Made by a program: the position numbers and the translations under genes. From positions 1 to 62,043 of the forward strand of contig CALUEX010000012.1 of the NCBI GenBank assembly GCA_944319815.1: a stretch of 62,043 bases of DNA, in the 5' to 3' direction. The notes below the pieces were generated by a model. It ran no database searches. It had not been told where the DNA came from and saw only the letters and a list, made by a program, of their open reading frames with translations. This document shows, in pieces, positions 24,600-33,511 of this stretch; within the stretch, counting starts at the first letter, position 1; each line of letters starts with the position of its first letter. The stretch is from an uncultured Prevotella sp. (GTDB lineage Bacteria > Bacteroidota > Bacteroidia > Bacteroidales > Bacteroidaceae).

Positions 24600-24631
24600 C
24601 TTGCAAGGATAAAACTTTATCACTATATTTG
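24600..24631 (+). promoter_or_regulatory. Promoter of the DUF2442 gene
   Basis: CTTG (24600-24603, three of four matches to TTTG), a 20-nt spacer and TATATTTG (24624-24631). It predicts a 5' leader of about 60 nt before the ATG at 24700 and starts 32 nt after the perfect hairpin. Confidence 0.65.
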
Positions 24632-24699
24632 CATAAGACAAGTTGCGCTCGCAATATACCAACGAACACAGGAGACAATATAACGACGACTAAAAACAG

Positions 24700-25122
24700 A
24701 TGGCTATGGAGACAATAAAGGACATTTGGTTTGAAGGCGGACGCATCTATATGGAGTCAAACGAGGGGAAGGTTTACAGCCGTCCGTTAGAGGCTTTTCC
24801 CACACTGAAAGACGCATCCGAAACCGAAAGGGACAAATACACAATCTGTATGCACGGCGAGACGGTACGTTGGGCTAAGCTGGATGAAGACATACACATA
24901 TCCAGCTTTTATGAAAAAGAGGAGCCGGAGCGTGACAACGAAATAGCAAGGATATTCAACAGGTTTCCACAACTTAACGTATCGGAAGTGGCGCGAAGCC
25001 TCAATATAAACAAAAGCCTACTGGCAAAATACATCTACGGCATCAAGAAGCCCAGCGAGGAGCGCGTACTCGCAATAAAAGAAGCATTGCACTCACTGGG
25101 CAGGGAGCTTGTGGCCGTGTGA
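24700..25122 (+). CDS. DUF2442 domain protein with C-terminal helix-turn-helix
   Basis: A 140-residue protein. Residues 1-72 match the small DUF2442 fold (KDIWFEGGRIYMESNEGKVY, then LEAFPTLKDASETER, ending VRWAKLDEDIHIS). Residues 80-140 form a helix-turn-helix (FPQLNVSEVARSLNINKSLL, then AKYIYGIKKPSEERVLAIKE). Many DUF2442 proteins are encoded next to DUF4160 proteins as possible toxin-antitoxin pairs; here no DUF4160 gene is present and the HTH is fused. It may regulate its own promoter. The flavin reductase gene follows after 54 nt. Confidence 0.72.
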   Translation: MAMETIKDIWFEGGRIYMESNEGKVYSRPLEAFPTLKDASETERDKYTICMHGETVRWAKLDEDIHISSFYEKEEPERDNEIARIFNRFPQLNVSEVARSLNINKSLLAKYIYGIKKPSEERVLAIKEALHSLGRELVAV

Positions 25123-25176
25123 CAGTAACGGCTAAGACTGCAACTTTAATACATCAACCATAATGATATTCATACT

Positions 25177-25737
25177 ATGAGAAAGAATTTCGGAGCAAAA
25201 CCGTGGACTTATCCGCAGCCGGTGTTCATCGTGGGGACTTACGACGAACAGGGCAACGCCGACGCCATGAACGCGGCATGGGGCGGAATTGACTATGACG
25301 ACCGCCTGAACCTATGCCTGAGCGCAGGGCACAAGACGGTGAAGAACCTGCTGGCGACAAAGGCGTTCACCGTGAGCATGGGCACCGCAGGACAGATGAC
25401 GGCGTGCGACTACGTGGGCATAGTGTCGGGCAACAGCGTGGCCGACAAGCTCGCGCACGCCGGGTGGCACACGGTGAAGTCGGAGTTCGTCAACGCGCCA
25501 ATCATCGATGAACTGCCAATGACGGTGGAATGCGAGCTTGTGTCGTATGACGCGGAGACGTGCCACCTCGTAGGCCGCATCGTCAACGTGTCTGCCGACG
25601 AAAGTATTCTCGACGACAAGGGCAAGATTGACCCGGCGAAGCTGCGCCCCATCGTGTTCGACCCCGTGCACAACGACTATCTCGCCGTAGGCGAAAAGGT
25701 GGGCAACGCATTCAGCGACGGAAGGAAACTGAAATAA
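25177..25737 (+). CDS. Flavin reductase family protein
   Basis: A 186-residue FMN-binding split-barrel protein. Conserved parts are PQPVFIVGTYDEQGNADAMN, AAWGGIDYDDRLNLCLSAGH, TVKNLLATKAFTVSM and CELVSYDAETCHLVGRIVNV. Family members reduce flavin with NAD(P)H or use bound FMN in unknown redox reactions. The length is usual. It is cotranscribed with, or follows, the DUF2442 gene, and an AT-rich hairpin (25740-25814) ends it. Confidence 0.85.
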   Translation: MRKNFGAKPWTYPQPVFIVGTYDEQGNADAMNAAWGGIDYDDRLNLCLSAGHKTVKNLLATKAFTVSMGTAGQMTACDYVGIVSGNSVADKLAHAGWHTVKSEFVNAPIIDELPMTVECELVSYDAETCHLVGRIVNVSADESILDDKGKIDPAKLRPIVFDPVHNDYLAVGEKVGNAFSDGRKLK

Positions 25738-25739
25738 AT

Positions 25740-25814
25740 CAAGAGTCAAGAATTAAGGGAATATGCTTTGTGCCATACTTCAACAAAGCATATTTCCTTA
25801 ATCATTAACTCTTG
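25740..25814. repeat. AT-rich inverted repeat after the flavin reductase gene
   Basis: Arms at 25740-25771 and 25783-25814 pair over 32 bp with about four mismatches and carry the core AATATGCTTTGT. Same family as the hairpins at 19752, 36351 and 57370. It begins 3 nt after the stop codon, so a terminator role is likely. Confidence 0.72.
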
Positions 25815-25834
25815 CAATCCACATCAATGCCTGT

Positions 25835-26521
25835 ATGATACAATCATCCGTGGATATGGAGCGTGCCGTGCTTGAGCTTGGTTTCCTGCCGTTCTTCAGC
25901 TGTGGCATCCCCGGCTTTTCCGTAGAGGAGATGACGGCAAGGGAACTGTGGTTCGCTGCCGACGACGATGGGCCATGGGAATGGAAAGGCCCGGTAATAC
26001 GTGAAGGGCACTGCGCCTACGGCAAGATATTCAACAAGAAGGCGGGATACGTCAGCACGGAGTGGCTGCCTGACATGATTAACTACCGCCGCTCGCTGCA
26101 CTACGCCAAGGACGAGGACACTGCTGCGCTCGACGACGCAGTGCTGCAAACAATAGAGGCTGAAGGCAGTGCCACGGTGAAGGAGCTGAGGCGGTTGCTG
26201 GGCTTTGCACGAGGCAGGGGACGCCGCAGCCGCACGGACATCGTTGACTATATCCCGGAAAGCGGCAAGGTGTCGCTCGAGCCCATACTGACGCGCCTGA
26301 TGATGGGTATGCGCATAGTGATAGCCGACTTTGAGTATAACATCGACCGGCACGGCAACCCTTACGGCTGGGGCGTGGCGCGATATGCCACACCCGAAAC
26401 GCTGTATGGACGCCAAGACGCGGGACGTTCGCCCGAAGCATCGCGCAACAGGATAATCGAGCACATGAAAAAAATCTTGCCGTCGGCAAAGGAAGAGGGG
26501 ATACGCAGACTTATCTTGTGA
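25835..26521 (+). CDS. AlkZ-related protein (putative)
   Basis: A 228-residue protein. The pattern of a winged-helix segment (VLQTIEAEGSATVKELRRLL) followed by LEPILTRLMMGMRIVIADFE, YGWGVARYATPETLYG resembles the DNA glycosylases AlkZ and YcaQ, but the protein is much shorter than AlkZ (about 400 residues) and lacks an obvious catalytic QxQ motif. NCBI-style annotation of similar proteins, as I recall it, is AlkZ-related. A role in DNA repair is inference. It stands alone after an AT-rich hairpin. Confidence 0.5.
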   Translation: MIQSSVDMERAVLELGFLPFFSCGIPGFSVEEMTARELWFAADDDGPWEWKGPVIREGHCAYGKIFNKKAGYVSTEWLPDMINYRRSLHYAKDEDTAALDDAVLQTIEAEGSATVKELRRLLGFARGRGRRSRTDIVDYIPESGKVSLEPILTRLMMGMRIVIADFEYNIDRHGNPYGWGVARYATPETLYGRQDAGRSPEASRNRIIEHMKKILPSAKEEGIRRLIL

Positions 26522-26584
26522 AAAGGCAATAATGTTTACTTATGGGTAAACAACGTTGAACTTTAGAAACTGTTTTGTCATTTC

Positions 26585-27811
26585 TTAATCTTCATTACCA
26601 ACCTTTAATCTCCCCACTAGCTTACCTGCCCTCCAACGGTAGGCGAGGCAGGCTGTGGCAAAATAGGCCAACGTCTGCACCCACAAGGCAACATACTCTA
26701 CCTTGACATCGCCAAGAAGCGCGCCCATGGAGTTCATCCTGACGAAGCCGCGAACGCCGAACGTTGACGGGAACAAGGCCGACACCCACTGCCAGAACTC
26801 GGGTATGGCGCTCTGAGGCCAGGATACACCCGACAGGAACAACAACGGCACGGAAGTGAACACGACAAGGAGGATGATATTCTCACGATAGCGCACGGCA
26901 CACGACAGCGTCATGGCAAAGAAGATGCACGAAAGGAGGAAAGGCAGCATGAACCAGAATGTGTCAACGGGATGAAGCAACGAGGTGAAGCCGAACATCC
27001 GTGGCACAACGAGCACGACGTATGCAGAGACAACGGCGTAAATCATGAAATAGCACATGGCACGCCCTAACAGCATAATGACGGATGAGCAAGCAAGCTG
27101 TTTGCGCGTGTGCTCGCCAACCTGCCTGCCAGCCTGCTTCAAGAACCGCTCACGCGCAGTGGCGGCAGACAGGCCTACACCCAACAACAATGTCTGCTGG
27201 ATAATGAGCATCAGCACGGCCGGAATGATGAAATTGCCGTAACCGCCTGTGGAATTGAAGATTTGCACCTCGTCAAAGTCAAGCGGCTTAGTGGTTATTT
27301 CGTCTTCGCGTCCCGTCCAGTTGCCGGCACGCTCCACCTGTATGGCTGCGTTGACATCGCCGGCCACGGCCGTAACCGTCTGGAATATTGCCTTGTAATA
27401 CAGCATGAAGCTCATGTCGCAGAACACGCTGACACGGCTTTGCTCCATGCGAGCCAACCTGCCTTGGAAGTCAGCAGGGAAATAAATGACGCCGAACGCA
27501 TCTTGCCGCCCCACAAGGTCCTTGGCTTCGGCAAGGCTGTTGCAATGGTAAGCCACCCGGACATCAGGCGAAGCGTCCAAACGACGCATGAAATCACGGC
27601 TCGTCTCACTGTGTGACTGGTCAACCACGGCAACGGGAACCTCTCGTACTACTTCGTTAGTGTAAATCCATGAATAAAGCAAAGGATAAAACAACGGCAC
27701 GAAAATGAAGAAGATAAGCACTCCCTCGTCTTTAAACGTACTGCGCATTTCGTCTGCCCAAGCACCACAAATGCCGGCAATGCTTTGTTTTATGTTTTTT
27801 GCTAAATCCAT
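26585..27811 (-). CDS. ABC-2 type permease, efflux operon
   Basis: A 408-residue inner-membrane protein. One hydrophobic segment near the N terminus (VLIFFIFVPLFYPLLYSWIY) is followed by a periplasmic domain (about 55-190) and five more segments from about 200 onward; YRENIILLVVFTSVPLLFLS is the ABC-2 signature. It is the last gene of the TolC-HlyD-permease-permease operon, 52 nt after the paralogous permease. The usual ATPase partner is not encoded in the window. Confidence 0.85.
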   Translation of the reverse strand: MDLAKNIKQSIAGICGAWADEMRSTFKDEGVLIFFIFVPLFYPLLYSWIYTNEVVREVPVAVVDQSHSETSRDFMRRLDASPDVRVAYHCNSLAEAKDLVGRQDAFGVIYFPADFQGRLARMEQSRVSVFCDMSFMLYYKAIFQTVTAVAGDVNAAIQVERAGNWTGREDEITTKPLDFDEVQIFNSTGGYGNFIIPAVLMLIIQQTLLLGVGLSAATARERFLKQAGRQVGEHTRKQLACSSVIMLLGRAMCYFMIYAVVSAYVVLVVPRMFGFTSLLHPVDTFWFMLPFLLSCIFFAMTLSCAVRYRENIILLVVFTSVPLLFLSGVSWPQSAIPEFWQWVSALFPSTFGVRGFVRMNSMGALLGDVKVEYVALWVQTLAYFATACLAYRWRAGKLVGRLKVGNED

Positions 27812-27863
27812 CTTTTAAGTTAAGGGTGAAACATTAAGTATTAAAATTGGGGATGGATGCTTT

Positions 27864-29105
27864 TTAAGGGATATATTCATACGTCATCATGTTCTTCTTT
27901 ATGCGCCTGGCCACAAGCAGGGGCAAGGCTGCGAAAACGAGCAAGGCCAGGACATAAGGCCATGAATAACTTATGGAATAACCGTTGAATATGTTAAGCT
28001 GGTAGACCATGTAATAATGCCTCAACGGGAAAAGATGCGCTATGGCCTTCAGTTCCGAATCCATCGCTGAGAGCGGGAATGCCGTGCCTGACAGTGAATA
28101 GCTCAACACAGCCCAAAGACAACAGATGCTCATCGACATACGCAGCGAAGGCACGACACCGAAAACAAAGATGCCAAAACCCTGGGACGACAACACCGTC
28201 AGCAAGCCCAACAACAGGATATAGCCAATGCCGCCGGGATGCGGAAAGCCAAGCACCCCGAAAACGTAAAACATATAGGCATAGATTATGGCAAGAAACG
28301 TCAGCGTCTGCGGCAACATCTTGCCCAGCAAAGCCACAAATACATTGCCGCCAGATACCCTAAACCACTCACGGGCGGAGTTGAATTTCAGTTCCGTGCC
28401 CAACGAATAAGCCGTTACAAGGAAAATGAACAGCATGAGGCAACCTGGGATTAGCATCGTATTAAGATAAACGCTGTAGTTTACAAGCGGATTGTTAACC
28501 GTATGCAAGTCAACGACTATCGGCTGCAAAAAACTTGACACCTGCTCATCCGTAAGTCCCTTGCTTTTAAGCAACGACGCGCCGGCACTTGCCGAACCAA
28601 GCATTGCTATAGTTTTCAGGTCACGATAAAGCAATGCCCCGGCCGTGTATGACGCCGTGCTATAATAAAACGAAATCTTAGGCTGGCGCATCGACAGAAG
28701 TCCTGAAGTTGTGCCTTCAGGTATATAGATGAAAGCGTAAATCTCGTTGCGCTGCATTGCCTGGCGGGCATCGGCCACATTGGGATAATGCGCAACTATT
28801 TTCGTAGACTGGAAAGCATCAAGCCTCCTGGCAAGCGTGCGCGTTGTCGGTGTGTCATCAAGGTCAACAACGCCCACAGGCATATCCGTCGGCTGTCCGC
28901 CGGCCATCAGCGACGTAAATAAAATCGTGACAATGACAGGAAAAACAACCATACAGAAAAGGTACATCCTGTTCTTGCGCAGTATTGCACATTCACGGCT
29001 GGCCACGGCACAGACCTGCTTGATGGGCGAAAGGGAATGTCCGTAGCCTTCCCCGTCGTCCAAAGGCTTATACACCTGTTCTTCTGTCCGCACGTCTTCT
29101 GACAT
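27864..29105 (-). CDS. ABC-2 type permease, efflux operon
   Basis: A 413-residue paralogue of the downstream permease with the same plan: one N-terminal membrane segment (MYLFCMVVFPVIVTILFTSL), a periplasmic domain (VGVVDLDDTPTTRTLARRLD and on), and five C-terminal segments including MSICCLWAVLSYSLSGTAFP. The pair probably forms a heterodimer in the inner membrane that passes substrate to the HlyD-family adaptor. The gene starts 18 nt after the HlyD gene stop. Substrate unknown. Confidence 0.85.
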   Translation of the reverse strand: MSEDVRTEEQVYKPLDDGEGYGHSLSPIKQVCAVASRECAILRKNRMYLFCMVVFPVIVTILFTSLMAGGQPTDMPVGVVDLDDTPTTRTLARRLDAFQSTKIVAHYPNVADARQAMQRNEIYAFIYIPEGTTSGLLSMRQPKISFYYSTASYTAGALLYRDLKTIAMLGSASAGASLLKSKGLTDEQVSSFLQPIVVDLHTVNNPLVNYSVYLNTMLIPGCLMLFIFLVTAYSLGTELKFNSAREWFRVSGGNVFVALLGKMLPQTLTFLAIIYAYMFYVFGVLGFPHPGGIGYILLLGLLTVLSSQGFGIFVFGVVPSLRMSMSICCLWAVLSYSLSGTAFPLSAMDSELKAIAHLFPLRHYYMVYQLNIFNGYSISYSWPYVLALLVFAALPLLVARRIKKNMMTYEYIP

Positions 29106-29123
29106 AGCCTATCACCATTTACG

Positions 29124-30128
29124 TCATTTCAATGTGCCACCCCTGACTACAAGCGACATTCCCGGGCGCAGTCCTTCAAGTTTGTCTATCGGCCGGGCCT
29201 TCACCTCAAACGTCTTCAGGTCATACTGCCCGTTGCTCTTTGTCGCTTTCCATACAGCGTAACTGCCCTCGTCTTTTATGTAATAAACCTTCATGCGTAT
29301 ATCCTTGTCGAATGCCGGACAATACACAGTAAAGACATCCCCGACCTTAATGCCGCTCAATTGGTCTTCACGCACGTTGAACGTTCCCCACTGGTCACTC
29401 ATGATGGATATGCCCATTATAGGCGAGCCTGCCCCCACGAGTTCACCTTCCTTGGGATACACGTCGCTGACTTCCCCATCGAACTTGGCTGTCTGCACGG
29501 TCTCATGGATATACGAGTTTACCTCCTGCACAGCCCCCTGCGCCCTGCGCACCTGGGCTGCAGCAGCCTCCCGCTCCTCACGGCGCGCACCGGCCACGGC
29601 CATGTCATACTGGCTCTTGGCTGCCTTGGCCTGGGCTTCCATCGCCTTGTAGTTAGCGTATGCCTCGTCACGTTTTTGTGCGCTCATTACGCCTTCATCA
29701 TAAAGTCTCTGCACACGGCCATACGACTTTTCGGCTATCTCAAGCCCAGCCTTAGCCTGTTGCCACACTTCGAAGGCACTGCGCACTTGTTCGCGCCGCG
29801 CCCCGTTGTCCGCCATCGTCCTCAAAGCCGAGGCCGCGTCTTCCGCGCTCACGGCCTGTGTCTTCTTAGCTTCTATATCAGGGGCATCGAGGATTACAAG
29901 CGTATCCCCAGCCTTTACATAATCACCTTCCGTAACCCGTAACTCAAGAACACGTGCCGGAACTTTGCTTGACACCCTGTATTCCGACACTTCTATTTCC
30001 CCCTGGATTACTTCAGGGGTACGCCCGAAGGCAAAATACCCGATGATGCCCACCAGCAGCACCACAGCCGCGAAACAAAGCGTGGCCAACAAAATATTGT
30101 TATGTTGTGATTTATTAGCCATATCCAT
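29124..30128 (-). CDS. HlyD/EmrA-family periplasmic adaptor
   Basis: A 334-residue membrane-fusion protein. A membrane anchor spans about 13-32 (ILLATLCFAAVVLLVGIIGY). The split biotinyl-lipoyl domain is seen at RVLELRVTEGDYVKAGDTLV and again at KFDGEVSDVYPKEGELVGAG, with a coiled-coil hairpin between (about 100-215). It links the inner-membrane permeases with the TolC-like channel encoded upstream. The last residues (LRPGMSLVVRGGTLK) are standard for the family. Confidence 0.88.
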   Translation of the reverse strand: MDMANKSQHNNILLATLCFAAVVLLVGIIGYFAFGRTPEVIQGEIEVSEYRVSSKVPARVLELRVTEGDYVKAGDTLVILDAPDIEAKKTQAVSAEDAASALRTMADNGARREQVRSAFEVWQQAKAGLEIAEKSYGRVQRLYDEGVMSAQKRDEAYANYKAMEAQAKAAKSQYDMAVAGARREEREAAAAQVRRAQGAVQEVNSYIHETVQTAKFDGEVSDVYPKEGELVGAGSPIMGISIMSDQWGTFNVREDQLSGIKVGDVFTVYCPAFDKDIRMKVYYIKDEGSYAVWKATKSNGQYDLKTFEVKARPIDKLEGLRPGMSLVVRGGTLK

Positions 30129-30271
30129 TTATTTTAGAAGTTAAAGAATTATCACGAACTGCATCTTCCGAACGGATTAGCATTAGCAGCGTAAATCATT
30201 CCAACATCCATTTCACTCCCTATTTAAATCCAATAGAACATTTTTTCCCGATAAGACATATCTACGATTTA

Positions 30272-31828
30272 TCAATATATCACCTCTCCAAGTGCCTTTT
30301 TCAAGTTAGTTTGCGAAAGTTTGACGTCTATGTCGGCGTCTATTTTCTGCGAACGGGCTTGCAGCCATGCCGTCTGCGCAGCCATGACATCGCTCACGTC
30401 CATCACGCCCTCCTTAAATCCAAGGTTCGCGCAACGCAGGTTCTCGTCGGCTTGCTCCGTGTTCTTTTTCGCCATGGAAAGTTTCTTGTTCGCCTCTGAG
30501 ACCTTGAACGAACTTTGGTTAACCTGCAGCTCTACCTTTTCCCGTGCGTCGTCAAGCTCAAGCATGGCAATGCTCGTCGCCGTCTTGCTGGCACGTATCT
30601 TATAGGTACTTTCAAACCAGTTCCACACCGGCACCCTCACTATTACGCCGATATTCCAAATCCCTGAAAACTTCTTTTCAAAACCGTTATATAACGACGG
30701 GTTAGTTACCAGATAACCGCCGGTCAATGCCACCTGCGGCAAGTATGCCGCGCGTATCAACTTTGTTGCCTGCCGGCTTATGTCAACCGTATTTTGCAAC
30801 ACTCTCAATTCAGGGCGGTTATCAAAGGCGGCCTCAAGGTCAACGTCGCCCAAGCCTACATCCGACGATGACACATCTTCCTTGTCTTCGTCTTCAAGCA
30901 CAATATCACCGTCAAGCTGCAAGCCGCAAAGTTGGCAAAGCAGCATCCTGGCAAGCGACAACCCGTTATCGACCTGCGTCAACTGCATTTCCGCCTCGTT
31001 GACCCTTACGTCAACTCTCAGTCCGTCGGCTCGTGTCGCCACGCCTTCGGCTATCATTTTACGGACGTCGGAACTCAACTTCTTCACAAGTTTAAGATAG
31101 CTTTCCGCAAGTTTTTGCTTGTGTTTCAACGACACTACCGTCCAATAAGCATTGTCAACATCGTAAATTATAGTTTGCTTGCTTCCCGCCAAGCTGTTCG
31201 CGGCGAGCTGTTCGCTTATATCCGCGATTTTGTTTGCAGCGACGATGCTTCCACCCATGTATATGGGTTGGGTCAACATAACCGAAGCGGTGAAGACGTT
31301 TCGTGTGTCAGTCCTGAAAGCATCCGTTATGGCCTGTCCTATCGAGTTGCCTGCCTTCTCCAAACCCGGTGCGATATTCTCGGCTATCTTGCCAAGCGAA
31401 GCCGCCGTCTGCTGGGTTATCACGCCCTGCCCGACCATTTCCGAGATTGCGGACGACACGGTGGTGCCGAACTGTCCCGCAGCCGTTGTGCCGAGGCTTC
31501 CCAATGCCCCTTTCTGCTCGTCGTTAAGTATGGATATTTCCTTACTCGTGAACTCGTATCCCCCCATCACGTCGATATGCGGCAGATACTTCGTCCGCGC
31601 AGCTTTACGAACGTCACGCGCTATGTCCTGCTTCAGTTGGGCTATAGACAGTTGCTTGTTGTTACGCAAAGCCATCGCCCGGCAGCTGTCAAGCGACAAC
31701 ACGCCCTGGGCGGCAGCACAAACAGAAAGCTGCAAGCCGCAAGCCGCAAGAAACCACGCCCGAAAGCCCGCACCTAACGTTCCAAAGCGGCTTGTCGCTC
31801 CTGATTTATGCTTATTTGCCTGTTTCAT
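30272..31828 (-). CDS. TolC-family outer-membrane efflux protein
   Basis: A 518-residue outer-membrane channel and the first gene of the efflux operon. A long N-terminal region leads to a signal peptide that ends near CAAAQ (about residue 41); translation may start further in. Two TolC repeats follow (SLDSCRAMALRNNKQLSIAQ near the start; then DLEAAFDNRPELRVLQNTVD and QVALTGGYLV), separated by a long helical insert (about 100-175, Ala/Gly-rich), which makes it longer than E. coli TolC. It gives the operon a full exit route. No regulator gene adjoins it. Confidence 0.87.
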   Translation of the reverse strand: MKQANKHKSGATSRFGTLGAGFRAWFLAACGLQLSVCAAAQGVLSLDSCRAMALRNNKQLSIAQLKQDIARDVRKAARTKYLPHIDVMGGYEFTSKEISILNDEQKGALGSLGTTAAGQFGTTVSSAISEMVGQGVITQQTAASLGKIAENIAPGLEKAGNSIGQAITDAFRTDTRNVFTASVMLTQPIYMGGSIVAANKIADISEQLAANSLAGSKQTIIYDVDNAYWTVVSLKHKQKLAESYLKLVKKLSSDVRKMIAEGVATRADGLRVDVRVNEAEMQLTQVDNGLSLARMLLCQLCGLQLDGDIVLEDEDKEDVSSSDVGLGDVDLEAAFDNRPELRVLQNTVDISRQATKLIRAAYLPQVALTGGYLVTNPSLYNGFEKKFSGIWNIGVIVRVPVWNWFESTYKIRASKTATSIAMLELDDAREKVELQVNQSSFKVSEANKKLSMAKKNTEQADENLRCANLGFKEGVMDVSDVMAAQTAWLQARSQKIDADIDVKLSQTNLKKALGEVIY

Positions 31829-31972
31829 GCCATAAACTTTAAAAACAGATTAAGATGATGATGCTGTAGCGTCAAGCAACGACACGCAAGCTCCCTGCCA
31901 TTTCACACTGCCGACAAGGGCGAAGGCACGGATAATCCCGTGCCTAAGACTACACAGTTTTACGCCACAGGC

Positions 31973-32845
31973 TTATTTGAACGTGAAGTTCCTTGCCCCT
32001 ATCATGTTGCCGTCGGCGAATATGCTCACGTTATAAGTGCCCTCGCCAAGGAACTCCTTAACCGACCAATACGTCGTGACGGGAGTCTCGTTGCCAGTGT
32101 ATTCTATGGTCTTTTTCATAGAGTAAGCCAGGTTCCTGTTCTCGTAGGGGAACGAGCCGCCGGCCGACAATACCGACCCCGTAGGCGTGGTGATGCGCAC
32201 ATACACCGTCTTGTTGCCGCTTGCGGCCGTCACGTTCTTGGCTATGTTGAAGCTGACCTGGATGGTCTTACACCTCTTCAGCCTCTTCGTGGCGTTGCCT
32301 CTCTTGTTTTTCAACGTCATGCTTATGCCCGTGGCGTCAAGTTGCGAGGCTATGGCAACCTTTTCCGTCAGCGACTGCTTGTCGGCGTTTAGGCCCTGTA
32401 TTTGCCTCGTGGCCTCGGCATATTGTCCCTTCACGCGGGTGTTCTCCTCAGTGAGGTTCTGGTTCAGGCGGTTCAGCGAGTCTATCTCCAGCACGTAGCT
32501 GCGGATGACGGCGCGGCACGTTGCCAGCTCCTTCTTCAGCCTCGCAATCTCGCGGGCGTCGGATGCCTTCACGTTCCTCAATTCCTCAAGCAGCCTCTCC
32601 GTCTTCAACTGTTCCTGCGTAAGCTGTTCTATTATAGAGTCGTTGTTTATCTGCGTCTTCAGCTCGCTATACTGGTCGGCGAACATCTGGTATTCGTTCT
32701 CCATCTCTTTCTTGTCCAACTCGGCCAGCTCCTGCATATCCTTGTTGGCCTGCTTTTGCTGGTTCAAGCTGATGGCGAGATACACGATGCCGCCCAACAG
32801 CAGCAATCCTACTATAACTGAGGGAATGATAACTTTTTTGTTCAT
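31973..32845 (-). CDS. Single-pass membrane protein with long coiled coil, unknown function
   Basis: A 290-residue protein widespread in Bacteroidales as far as I recall, without a known role. One membrane helix (about 8-27, IPSVIVGLLLLGGIVYLAIS) is followed by a coiled coil to about 165 (ELDKKEMENEYQMFADQYSE, LTQEQLKTERLLEELRNVKA, RLNQNLTEENTRVKG). The C-terminal domain (about 185-290) is beta-rich (TIQVSFNIAKNVTAASGNKT, VYVRITTPTGSVLSAGGSFP). The protein likely faces the periplasm. It is transcribed alone, divergent from the cyd operon. Confidence 0.7.
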   Translation of the reverse strand: MNKKVIIPSVIVGLLLLGGIVYLAISLNQQKQANKDMQELAELDKKEMENEYQMFADQYSELKTQINNDSIIEQLTQEQLKTERLLEELRNVKASDAREIARLKKELATCRAVIRSYVLEIDSLNRLNQNLTEENTRVKGQYAEATRQIQGLNADKQSLTEKVAIASQLDATGISMTLKNKRGNATKRLKRCKTIQVSFNIAKNVTAASGNKTVYVRITTPTGSVLSAGGSFPYENRNLAYSMKKTIEYTGNETPVTTYWSVKEFLGEGTYNVSIFADGNMIGARNFTFK

Positions 32846-32957
32846 AATCTGTCTTGTGATTTATCGAAATGCAAATTTAACCTATTTACTTTAAACATCA
32901 TAAAGTTTTTTGAAGTATAAATATATAAAAAGGTAAAATTAGTAATTTTACCGAATT

Positions 32958-32991
32958 TTTGAACAATATTAGAAAGGATTTATTATATTTG
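32958..32991 (+). promoter_or_regulatory. Promoter of the DUF4492-cydAB operon
   Basis: TTTG (32958-32961), a 22-nt spacer and TATATTTG (32984-32991). The spacer is one to two bases longer than usual, which may make the promoter depend on an activator. The ATG follows at 33041. Confidence 0.6.
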
Positions 32992-33040
32992 CAAACATAA
33001 CGATTAACCGTAACCTTAACTAACCCAAAATCCGTTAACA

Positions 33041-33271
33041 ATGACACAGCTCCTCAAGCGCGTGGCGAGGTTTTACTACGAAGGCTTCACCGAAATGAAG
33101 TTAGGCAAGACGCTGTGGCTCGTCGTCTTGGTAAAGCTGTTTGTCATGTTCGCCGTCATACGCCTGTTCTTCATGCCCGACGTCCTGAGCCAAAAGGCCC
33201 CCGACGGCGACAAGGCAGACTACGTGTCGTCACAAATCATAGGCAAGTCGGACATCAACGACGATGACTGA
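33041..33271 (+). CDS. DUF4492 family small membrane protein
   Basis: A 76-residue protein with a basic N terminus (LLKRVARFYYEGFTEMKLGK), one membrane helix (about 26-45, LWLVVLVKLFVMFAVIRLFF) and an acidic tail. Genes of this family lie directly before cydA in many Bacteroidetes. It may be an accessory subunit of the bd oxidase, comparable in place to CydX, but this is inference from context. A 240-bp gap with GC-rich repeats separates it from cydA. Confidence 0.78.
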   Translation: MTQLLKRVARFYYEGFTEMKLGKTLWLVVLVKLFVMFAVIRLFFMPDVLSQKAPDGDKADYVSSQIIGKSDINDDD

Positions 33272-33339
33272 AAACGCCGACGGCCATGAAGGCAAGCACC
33301 CCTTACCGCGCCGGTGGCGCAAGACCAAAAACAGGCACG

Positions 33340-33450
33340 CGCAAGCACACCGTGCAACTTGTGGCCTTTCACGATGCGAAAAGGCACATTTCGCCGTGCA
33401 AAAGACGTCCTTTCACGCGGTAAAAGGGCACATATTGCAGAACGCCCCGG
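33340..33450. repeat. Cluster of AAAGGGCA-type short repeats before cydA
   Basis: Three to four imperfect units of about 20-25 bp in both orientations, such as GCGAAAAGGCACATTTCGCC and GGTAAAAGGGCACATATTGC. Similar clusters lie at 11530-11600, 49450-49560 and 61850-61940. The stretch 33272-33511 holds no gene. Confidence 0.65.
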
Positions 33451-33511
33451 AACAGGCCGCAGCGGAAGGTGCCGGGCAACGTGCGTAAAGAAACATTTAA
33501 CCTGATAAAAT

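Noticed and set aside
32846-32957. Second promoter for the coiled-coil protein gene
   Set aside because: A TAAATTTG is present on the minus strand (32872-32879), but no TTTG lies at the right distance, so it was not listed as a feature.
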